64,000 nt of DNA. Origin: Protula sp. h YS-2021. Taxonomy: Eukaryota; Annelida; Polychaeta; Sabellida; Serpulidae. Within the stretch, counting starts at the first letter, position 1. The number at the start of each line of letters is the position of its first letter. The notes under the pieces were generated by a model, which had not been told where the DNA came from, did not search any database, and was given only the letters and a program-made list of their open reading frames with translations. The stretch covers positions 31,849,544-31,913,543 of the forward strand of contig OX457034.1 of assembly GCA_949752745.1 (NCBI GenBank). The letters are read 5' to 3'. Below, one piece after another: positions 52,877-64,000 of this stretch. The position numbers were made by a program, and so were the translations under genes.

Positions 52877-55800
52877 TGGATACAAGCAATCGGTAGCTGC
52901 AACAAGTATCAACAGAAACAAATCACCAGAAAACATTGATGTAAAAATTCAAAGGTCCAGTACATAATACGGCATATCCTCGTCTCGGACATTTGTCGTT
53001 GTCATGTATCTGCGCCGTATGTCGAATTATGCTGACACAGTTGACGCCCCACTCTAGCGCTATTACTCTTATATTTATGACTTCCTTAAAATCTAAGCGG
53101 TTATTGTTGCAAGATCAAAGATTTCAATTTAGTTCGTTCGTTGCATAGACTGCACATCCTAGCTTTTATTTTAGTGTTAATGCATGTTTAACTGGCCAGT
53201 CGTTAACTGGTCAACCGTCAATGATGGATAATGGATTTACAGACATGTCTTGTTATATTTTCCATGTTGATCAAACCAACACAGGTTAAACAAGACCCAA
53301 ACAGTCTGAGAAATCTGATAGATTCACAGCAGGTTATATACAAATAGTGAAAATGGTTAATTTGGTGGATACGTTAAATTTTGAAAGTGGAATATCTTTA
53401 AAAGTATTGGTGATAGAGAGACGGGGATTTGACGAGGTGATATGGCGAATATGAATTATGTATGATCCAGTAGTGTTTTTAGGCCATTCTGAGCCCTTTA
53501 AATTGCACTTTTACAAAGGCAAAGTTTTCTACAGGCGAGTGTTAAATGAATGGTTTTAAGAACAGCGAGATAGTTTTTTTATAAATAGATTTGTCTATTT
53601 CTTAGTGATTGGATGAATGATCAGATCAGTCCTGGAAAAAACTTCACAATAACTATGTAACTGTTTGATATATTTTTTTAAAGTAAACCTTTGTAACCAT
53701 ATACATCCTTCATGTTACCAGTTACCAATACAAATATATGTAATGTAAGAAGCTACTAAATTTCAACTTACAATTTAGATGTTTTCAGCATTTTATTTAC
53801 AGTAGACTTTGTAAACCTAAATAATTAAAATGTACTTCTATTTCCAGCCGAGTGTGAGATGTGAGAAATAATTCTGGGGTTACGGTATATACCGCCAACA
53901 ACTGGAAAAATAAAAATAAATCAAGGGGTAATGTCATTGAATGTGTGATTTGTTTTAAGAACTACAAAAAGATGTATGTATTCCATAGGTAAAAATTGTA
54001 ATTTATTTCTGCATACAAACAATATGTATTTGCACCAATTATCAACTCTAAAGAAATCAGGTATTACACATATACCACCGACAAAAATGAAAATCCTGTG
54101 ACTTTCTCAGTGAATTTGTGATATGGTTCAAGAGTTAGAAAGGAATGTATGTATACCTTTAGTAAAATTTGAACTTTATTTCTGGATACAAGCAATCGGT
54201 AGCTGCAACAAGTATCAACAGAAACAAATCACCAGAAAACATTGATGTAAAAATTCAAAGGTCCAGTACATAATACGGCATATCCTCGTCTCGGACATTT
54301 GTCGTTGTCATGTATCTGCGCCGTATGTCGAATTATGCTGACACAGTTGACGCCCCACTCTAGCGCTATTACTCTTATATTTATGACTTCCTTAAAATCT
54401 AAGCGGTTATTGTTGCAAGATCAAAGATTTCAATTTAGTTCGTTCGTTGCATAGACTGCACATCCTAGCTTTTATTTTAGTGTTAATGCATGTTTAACTG
54501 GCCAGTCGTTAACTGGTCAACCGTCAATGATGGATAATGGATTTACAGACATGTCTTGTTATATTTTCCATGTTGATCAAACCAACACAGGTTAAACAAG
54601 ACCCAAACAGTCTGAGAAATCTGATAGATTCACAGCAGGTTATATACAAATAGTGAAAATGGTTAATTTGGTGGATACGTTAAATTTTGAAAGTGGAATA
54701 TCTTTAAAAGTATTGGTGATAGAGAGACGGGGATTTGACGAGGTGATATGGCGAATATGAATTATGTATGATCCAGTAGTGTTTTTAGGCCATTCTGAGC
54801 CCTTTAAATTGCACTTTTACAAAGGCAAAGTTTTCTACAGGCGAGTGTTAAATGAATGGTTTTAAGAACAGCGAGATAGTTTTTTTATAAATAGATTTGT
54901 CTATTTCTTAGTGATTGGATGAATGATCAGATCAGTCCTGGAAAAAACTTCACAATAACTATGTAACTGTTTGATATATTTTTTTAAAGTAAACCTTTGT
55001 AACCATATACATCCTTCATGTTACCAGTTACCAATACAAATATATGTAATGTAAGAAGCTACTAAATTTCAACTTACAATTTAGATGTTTTCAGCATTTT
55101 ATTTACAGTAGACTTTGTAAACCTAAATAATTAAAATGTACTTCTATTTCCAGCCGAGTGTGAGATGTGAGAAATAATTCTGGGGTTACGGTATATACCG
55201 CCAACAACTGGAAAAATAAAAATAAATCAAGGGGTAATGTCATTGAATGTGTGATTTGTTTTAAGAACTACAAAAAGATGTATGTATTCCATAGGTAAAA
55301 ATTGTAATTTATTTCTGCATACAAACAATATGTATTTGCACCAATTATCAACTCTAAAGAAATCAGGTATTACACATATACCACCGACAAAAATGAAAAT
55401 CCTGTGACTTTCTCAGTGAATTTGTGATATGGTTCAAGAGTTAGAAAGGAATGTATGTATACCTTTAGTAAAATTTGAACTTTATTTCTGGATACAAGCA
55501 ATCGGTAGCTGCAACAAGTATCAACAGAAACAAATCACCAGAAAACATTGATGTAAAAATTCAAAGGTCCAGTACATAATACGGCATATCCTCGTCTCGG
55601 ACATTTGTCGTTGTCATGTATCTGCGCCGTATGTCGAATTATGCTGACACAGTTGACGCCCCACTCTAGCGCTATTACTCTTATATTTATGACTTCCTTA
55701 AAATCTAAGCGGTTATTGTTGCAAGATCAAAGATTTCAATTTAGTTCGTTCGTTGCATAGACTGCACATCCTAGCTTTTATTTTAGTGTTAATGCATGTT

Positions 55801-58800
55801 TAACTGGCCAGTCGTTAACTGGTCAACCGTCAATGATGGATAATGGATTTACAGACATGTCTTGTTATATTTTCCATGTTGATCAAACCAACACAGGTTA
55901 AACAAGACCCAAACAGTCTGAGAAATCTGATAGATTCACAGCAGGTTATATACAAATAGTGAAAATGGTTAATTTGGTGGATACGTTAAATTTTGAAAGT
56001 GGAATATCTTTAAAAGTATTGGTGATAGAGAGACGGGGATTTGACGAGGTGATATGGCGAATATGAATTATGTATGATCCAGTAGTGTTTTTAGGCCATT
56101 CTGAGCCCTTTAAATTGCACTTTTACAAAGGCAAAGTTTTCTACAGGCGAGTGTTAAATGAATGGTTTTAAGAACAGCGAGATAGTTTTTTTATAAATAG
56201 ATTTGTCTATTTCTTAGTGATTGGATGAATGATCAGATCAGTCCTGGAAAAAACTTCACAATAACTATGTAACTGTTTGATATATTTTTTTAAAGTAAAC
56301 CTTTGTAACCATATACATCCTTCATGTTACCAGTTACCAATACAAATATATGTAATGTAAGAAGCTACTAAATTTCAACTTACAATTTAGATGTTTTCAG
56401 CATTTTATTTACAGTAGACTTTGTAAACCTAAATAATTAAAATGTACTTCTATTTCCAGCCGAGTGTGAGATGTGAGAAATAATTCTGGGGTTACGGTAT
56501 ATACCGCCAACAACTGGAAAAATAAAAATAAATCAAGGGGTAATGTCATTGAATGTGTGATTTGTTTTAAGAACTACAAAAAGATGTATGTATTCCATAG
56601 GTAAAAATTGTAATTTATTTCTGCATACAAACAATATGTATTTGCACCAATTATCAACTCTAAAGAAATCAGGTATTACACATATACCACCGACAAAAAT
56701 GAAAATCCTGTGACTTTCTCAGTGAATTTGTGATATGGTTCAAGAGTTAGAAAGGAATGTATGTATACCTTTAGTAAAATTTGAACTTTATTTCTGGATA
56801 CAAGCAATCGGTAGCTGCAACAAGTATCAACAGAAACAAATCACCAGAAAACATTGATGTAAAAATTCAAAGGTCCAGTACATAATACGGCATATCCTCG
56901 TCTCGGACATTTGTCGTTGTCATGTATCTGCGCCGTATGTCGAATTATGCTGACACAGTTGACGCCCCACTCTAGCGCTATTACTCTTATATTTATGACT
57001 TCCTTAAAATCTAAGCGGTTATTGTTGCAAGATCAAAGATTTCAATTTAGTTCGTTCGTTGCATAGACTGCACATCCTAGCTTTTATTTTAGTGTTAATG
57101 CATGTTTAACTGGCCAGTCGTTAACTGGTCAACCGTCAATGATGGATAATGGATTTACAGACATGTCTTGTTATATTTTCCATGTTGATCAAACCAACAC
57201 AGGTTAAACAAGACCCAAACAGTCTGAGAAATCTGATAGATTCACAGCAGGTTATATACAAATAGTGAAAATGGTTAATTTGGTGGATACGTTAAATTTT
57301 GAAAGTGGAATATCTTTAAAAGTATTGGTGATAGAGAGACGGGGATTTGACGAGGTGATATGGCGAATATGAATTATGTATGATCCAGTAGTGTTTTTAG
57401 GCCATTCTGAGCCCTTTAAATTGCACTTTTACAAAGGCAAAGTTTTCTACAGGCGAGTGTTAAATGAATGGTTTTAAGAACAGCGAGATAGTTTTTTTAT
57501 AAATAGATTTGTCTATTTCTTAGTGATTGGATGAATGATCAGATCAGTCCTGGAAAAAACTTCACAATAACTATGTAACTGTTTGATATATTTTTTTAAA
57601 GTAAACCTTTGTAACCATATACATCCTTCATGTTACCAGTTACCAATACAAATATATGTAATGTAAGAAGCTACTAAATTTCAACTTACAATTTAGATGT
57701 TTTCAGCATTTTATTTACAGTAGACTTTGTAAACCTAAATAATTAAAATGTACTTCTATTTCCAGCCGAGTGTGAGATGTGAGAAATAATTCTGGGGTTA
57801 CGGTATATACCGCCAACAACTGGAAAAATAAAAATAAATCAAGGGGTAATGTCATTGAATGTGTGATTTGTTTTAAGAACTACAAAAAGATGTATGTATT
57901 CCATAGGTAAAAATTGTAATTTATTTCTGCATACAAACAATATGTATTTGCACCAATTATCAACTCTAAAGAAATCAGGTATTACACATATACCACCGAC
58001 AAAAATGAAAATCCTGTGACTTTCTCAGTGAATTTGTGATATGGTTCAAGAGTTAGAAAGGAATGTATGTATACCTTTAGTAAAATTTGAACTTTATTTC
58101 TGGATACAAGCAATCGGTAGCTGCAACAAGTATCAACAGAAACAAATCACCAGAAAACATTGATGTAAAAATTCAAAGGTCCAGTACATAATACGGCATA
58201 TCCTCGTCTCGGACATTTGTCGTTGTCATGTATCTGCTCCGTATGTCGAATTATGCTGACACAGTTGACGCCCCACTCTAGCGCTATTACTCTTATATTT
58301 ATGACTTCCTTAAAATCTAAGCGGTTATTGTTGCAAGATCAAAGATTTCAATTTAGTTCGTTCGTTGCATAGACTGCACATCCTAGCTTTTATTTTAGTG
58401 TTAATGCATGTTTAACTGGCCAGTCGTTAACTGGTCAACCGTCAATGATGGATAATGGATTTACAGACATGTCTTGTTATATTTTCCATGTTGATCAAAC
58501 CAACACAGGTTAAACAAGACCCAAACAGTCTGAGAAATCTGATAGATTCACAGCAGGTTATATACAAATAGTGAAAATGGTTAATTTGGTGGATACGTTA
58601 AATTTTGAAAGTGGAATATCTTTAAAAGTATTGGTGATAGAGAGACGGGGATTTGACGAGGTGATATGGCGAATATGAATTATGTATGATCCAGTAGTGT
58701 TTTTAGGCCATTCTGAGCCCTTTAAATTGCACTTTTACAAAGGCAAAGTTTTCTACAGGCGAGTGTTAAATGAATGGTTTTAAGAACAGCGAGATAGTTT

Positions 58801-61800
58801 TTTTATAAATAGATTTGTCTATTTCTTAGTGATTGGATGAATGATCAGATCAGTCCTGGAAAAAACTTCACAATAACTATGTAACTGTTTGATATATTTT
58901 TTTAAAGTAAACCTTTGTAACCATATACATCCTTCATGTTACCAGTTACCAATACAAATATATGTAATGTAAGAAGCTACTAAATTTCAACTTACAATTT
59001 AGATGTTTTCAGCATTTTATTTACAGTAGACTTTGTAAACCTAAATAATTAAAATGTACTTCTATTTCCAGCCGAGTGTGAGATGTGAGAAATAATTCTG
59101 GGGTTACGGTATATACCGCCAACAACTGGAAAAATAAAAATAAATCAAGGGGTAATGTCATTGAATGTGTGATTTGTTTTAAGAACTACAAAAAGATGTA
59201 TGTATTCCATAGGTAAAAATTGTAATTTATTTCTGCATACAAACAATATGTATTTGCACCAATTATCAACTCTAAAGAAATCAGGTATTACACATATACC
59301 ACCGACAAAAATGAAAATCCTGTGACTTTCTCAGTGAATTTGTGATATGGTTCAAGAGTTAGAAAGGAATGTTTGTATACCTTTAGTAAAATTTGAACTT
59401 TATTTCTGGATACAAGCAATCGGTAGCTGCAACAAGTATCAACAGAAACAAATCACCAGAAAACATTGATGTAAAAATTCAAAGGTCCAGTACATAATAC
59501 GGCATATCCTCGTCTCGGACATTTGTCGTTGTCATGTATCTGCGCCGTATGTCGAATTATGCTGACACAGTTGACGCCCCACTCTAGCGCTATTACTCTT
59601 ATATTTATGACTTCCTTAAAATCTAAGCGGTTATTGTTGCAAGATCAAAGATTTCAATTTAGTTCGTTCGTTGCATAGACTGCACATCCTAGCTTTTATT
59701 TTAGTGTTAATGCATGTTTAACTGGCCAGTCGTTAACTGGTCAACCGTCAATGATGGATAATGGATTTACAGACATGTCTTGTTATATTTTCCATGTTGA
59801 TCAAACCAACACAGGTTAAACAAGACCCAAACAGTCTGAGAAATCTGATAGATTCACAGCAGGTTATATACAAATAGTGAAAATGGTTAATTTGGTGGAT
59901 ACGTTAAATTTTGAAAGTGGAATATCTTTAAAAGTATTGGTGATAGAGAGACGGGGATTTGACGAGGTGATATGGCGAATATGAATTATGTATGATCCAG
60001 TAGTGTTTTTAGGCCATTCTGAGCCCTTTAAATTGCACTTTTACAAAGGCAAAGTTTTCTACAGGCGAGTGTTAAATGAATGGTTTTAAGAACAGCGAGA
60101 TAGTTTTTTTATAAATAGATTTGTCTATTTCTTAGTGATTGGATGAATGATCAGATCAGTCCTGGAAAAAACTTCACAATAACTATGTAACTGTTTGATA
60201 TATTTTTTTAAAGTAAACCTTTGTAACCATATACATCCTTCATGTTACCAGTTACCAATACAAATATATGTAATGTAAGAAGCTACTAAATTTCAACTTA
60301 CAATTTAGATGTTTTCAGCATTTTATTTACAGTAGACTTTGTAAACCTAAATAATTAAAATGTACTTCTATTTCCAGCCGAGTGTGAGATGTGAGAAATA
60401 ATTCTGGGGTTACGGTATATACCGCCAACAACTGGAAAAATAAAAATAAATCAAGGGGTAATGTCATTGAATGTGTGATTTGTTTTAAGAACTACAAAAA
60501 GATGTATGTATTCCATAGGTAAAAATTGTAATTTATTTCTGCATACAAACAATATGTATTTGCACCAATTATCAACTCTAAAGAAATCAGGTATTACACA
60601 TATACCACCGACAAAAATGAAAATCCTGTGACTTTCTCAGTGAATTTGTGATATGGTTCAAGAGTTAGAAAGGAATGTATGTATACCTTTAGTAAAATTT
60701 GAACTTTATTTCTGGATACAAGCAATCGGTAGCTGCAACAAGTATCAACAGAAACAAATCACCAGAAAACATTGATGTAAAAATTCAAAGGTCCAGTACA
60801 TAATACGGCATATCCTCGTCTCGGACATTTGTCGTTGTCATGTATCTGCGCCGTATGTCGAATTATGCTGACACAGTTGACGCCCCACTCTAGCGCTATT
60901 ACTCTTATATTTATGACTTCCTTAAAATCTAAGCGGTTATTGTTGCAAGATCAAAGATTTCAATTTAGTTCGTTCGTTGCATAGACTGCACATCCTAGCT
61001 TTTATTTTAGTGTTAATGCATGTTTAACTGGCCAGTCGTTAACTGGTCAACCGTCAATGATGGATAATGGATTTACAGACATGTCTTGTTATATTTTCCA
61101 TGTTGATCAAACCAACACAGGTTAAACAAGACCCAAACAGTCTGAGAAATCTGATAGATTCACAGCAGGTTATATACAAATAGTGAAAATGGTTAATTTG
61201 GTGGATACGTTAAATTTTGAAAGTGGAATATCTTTAAAAGTATTGGTGATAGAGAGACGGGGATTTGACGAGGTGATATGGCGAATATGAATTATGTATG
61301 ATCCAGTAGTGTTTTTAGGCCATTCTGAGCCCTTTAAATTGCACTTTTACAAAGGCAAAGTTTTCTACAGGCGAGTGTTAAATGAATGGTTTTAAGAACA
61401 GCGAGATAGTTTTTTTATAAATAGATTTGTCTATTTCTTAGTGATTGGATGAATGATCAGATCAGTCCTGGAAAAAACTTCACAATAACTATGTAACTGT
61501 TTGATATATTTTTTTAAAGTAAACCTTTGTAACCATATACATCCTTCATGTTACCAGTTACCAATACAAATATATGTAATGTAAGAAGCTACTAAATTTC
61601 AACTTACAATTTAGATGTTTTCAGCATTTTATTTACAGTAGACTTTGTAAACCTAAATAATTAAAATGTACTTCTATTTCCAGCCGAGTGTGAGATGTGA
61701 GAAATAATTCTGGGGTTACGGTATATACCGCCAACAACTGGAAAAATAAAAATAAATCAAGGGGTAATGTCATTGAATGTGTGATTTGTTTTAAGAACTA

Positions 61801-63324
61801 CAAAAAGATGTATGTATTCCATAGGTAAAAATTGTAATTTATTTCTGCATACAAACAATATGTATTTGCACCAATTATCAACTCTAAAGAAATCAGGTAT
61901 TACACATATACCACCGACAAAAATGAAAATCCTGTGACTTTCTCAGTGAATTTGTGATATGGTTCAAGAGTTAGAAAGGAATGTATGTATACCTTTAGTA
62001 AAATTTGAACTTTATTTCTGGATACAAGCAATCGGTAGCTGCAACAAGTATCAACAGAAACAAATCACCAGAAAACATTGATGTAAAAATTCAAAGGTCC
62101 AGTACATAATACGGCATATCCTCGTCTCGGACATTTGTCGTTGTCATGTATCTGCGCCGTATGTCGAATTATGCTGACACAGTTGACGCCCCACTCTAGC
62201 GCTATTACTCTTATATTTATGACTTCCTTAAAATCTAAGCGGTTATTGTTGCAAGATCAAAGATTTCAATTTAGTTCGTTCGTTGCATAGACTGCACATC
62301 CTAGCTTTTATTTTAGTGTTAATGCATGTTTAACTGGCCAGTCGTTAACTGGTCAACCGTCAATGATGGATAATGGATTTACAGACATGTCTTGTTATAT
62401 TTTCCATGTTGATCAAACCAACACAGGTTAAACAAGACCCAAACAGTCTGAGAAATCTGATAGATTCACAGCAGGTTATATACAAATAGTGAAAATGGTT
62501 AATTTGGTGGATACGTTAAATTTTGAAAGTGGAATATCTTTAAAAGTATTGGTGATAGAGAGACGGGGATTTGACGAGGTGATATGGCGAATATGAATTA
62601 TGTATGATCCAGTAGTGTTTTTAGGCCATTCTGAGCCCTTTAAATTGCACTTTTACAAAGGCAAAGTTTTCTACAGGCGAGTGTTAAATGAATGGTTTTA
62701 AGAACAGCGAGATAGTTTTTTTATAAATAGATTTGTCTATTTCTTAGTGATTGGATGAATGATCAGATCAGTCCTGGAAAAAACTTCACAATAACTATGT
62801 AACTGTTTGATATATTTTTTTAAAGTAAACCTTTGTAACCATATACATCCTTCATGTTACCAGTTACCAATACAAATATATGTAATGTAAGAAGCTACTA
62901 AATTTCAACTTACAATTTAGATGTTTTCAGCATTTTATTTACAGTAGACTTTGTAAACCTAAATAATTAAAATGTACTTCTATTTCCAGCCGAGTGTGAG
63001 ATGTGAGAAATAATTCTGGGGTTACGGTATATACCGCCAACAACTGGAAAAATAAAAATAAATCAAGGGGTAATGTCATTGAATGTGTGATTTGTTTTAA
63101 GAACTACAAAAAGATGTATGTATTCCATAGGTAAAAATTGTAATTTATTTCTGCATACAAACAATATGTATTTGCACCAATTATCAACTCTAAAGAAATC
63201 AGGTATTACACATATACCACCGACAAAAATGAAAATCCTGTGACTTTCTCAGTGAATTTGTGATATGGTTCAAGAGTTAGAAAGGAATGTATGTATACCT
63301 TTAGTAAAATTTGAACTTTATTTC
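52877..63324 (+). repeat. Short-unit array 3: 8 complete units of 1306 bp
   Basis: Eight short units start at 52877 + 1306n, with no indels and almost no variants. The visible private changes are CTGCTCCGTATG (near 58237) and GAATGTTTGTATAC (near 59372), both in the unit starting at 58101. This is the most uniform part of the window. No gene is visible. Confidence 0.98.
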
Positions 63325-64000
63325 TGGATACAAGCAATCGGTAGCTGCAACAAGTATCAACAGAAACAAATCACCAGAAAACATTGATGTAAAAATTCAA
63401 AGGTCCAGTACATAATACGGCATATCCTCGTCTCGGACATTTGTCGTTGTCATGTATCTGCGCCGTATGTCGAATTATGCTGACACAGTTGACGCCCCAC
63501 TCTAGCGCTATTACTCTTATATTTATGACTTCCTTAAAATCTAAGCGGTTATTGTTGCAAGATCAAAGATTTCAATTTAGTTCGTTCGTTGCATAGACTG
63601 CACATCCTAGCTTTTATTTTAGTGTTAATGCATGTTTAACTGGCCAGTCGTTAACTGGTCAACCGTCAATGATGGATAATGGATTTACAGACATGTCTTG
63701 TTATATTTTCCATGTTGATCAAACCAACACAGGTTAAACAAGACCCAAACAGTCTGAGAAATCTGATAGATTCACAGCAGGTTATATACAAATAGTGAAA
63801 ATGGTTAATTTGGTGGATACGTTAAATTTTGAAAGTGGAATATCTTTAAAAGTATTGGTGATAGAGAGACGGGGATTTGACGAGGTGATATGGCGAATAT
63901 GAATTATGTATGATCCAGTAGTGTTTTTAGGCCATTCTGAGCCCTTTAAATTGCACTTTTACAAAGGCAAAGTTTTCTACAGGCGAGTGTTAAATGAATG
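63325..64000 (+). repeat. Partial short unit cut by the window end (676 bp)
   Basis: This is the left part of a further unit. It passes the S/L junction point in the short form (TATACAAATAGTG), so it is a short unit, and it ends inside the sequence at the window edge. The array continues beyond the window. Confidence 0.97.

Noticed and set aside
1..64000. CRISPR array
   Set aside because: The repeats are kilobase-scale, near-identical units without unique spacers, in eukaryotic-type sequence.

Overview
The window is one uninterrupted tandem satellite array from a eukaryotic nuclear genome. I found no protein-coding gene, no bacterial-type gene and no CRISPR array. It is AT-rich (roughly one third G+C in the satellite, by counting sample lines), and its open frames are short, overlapping and repeat with the satellite. 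A tRNA-derived, SINE-like segment with a long A-tract sits inside one repeat class. An invertebrate animal seems the most natural host, but this is a weak inference and I did not recognise the species or the satellite family.

Two size classes of one repeat alternate head-to-tail on the same strand. The short unit (S) is exactly 1306 bp. The long unit (L) is the same unit with a 1789-1793 bp block inserted after unit position 467. Taking the arbitrary phase start at the word TGGATACAAG, the order is: L1 1-3095; 21 S (3096-30521); L2 30522-33620; 10 S (33621-46680); L3 46681-49778; L4 49779-52876; 8 complete S plus a 676-bp partial S (52877-64000). That makes 4 L, 39 complete S and one partial S, with no other sequence between them. 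All 39 complete S units have the same length. All L length differences are accounted for by homopolymer changes and one single-T loss.

The L-only block holds most of the features that could be functional. In order (L1 coordinates) these are: a tRNA-like pol III head with a consensus B box (503-578); an A-tract (813-833); a TATA-like word (1026-1033); a GC-rich island (about 1041-1290) that can fold into four consecutive small hairpins, one capped by a C(UUCG)G loop; an interrupted T-run that could terminate pol III (1332-1347); and a two-copy 19-bp minisatellite (1549-1586). The common unit carries a diverged internal tandem duplication of about 175-180 bp and several short dyads.

Copies are nearly identical, yet rare single-base variants are shared by runs of neighbours (7 S with one marker; 2 S with another; L2's right half plus the next 6 S with a third). 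This is what local amplification by unequal exchange or conversion would leave. Centromere, pericentromere, sex- or B-chromosome location cannot be decided from the sequence.
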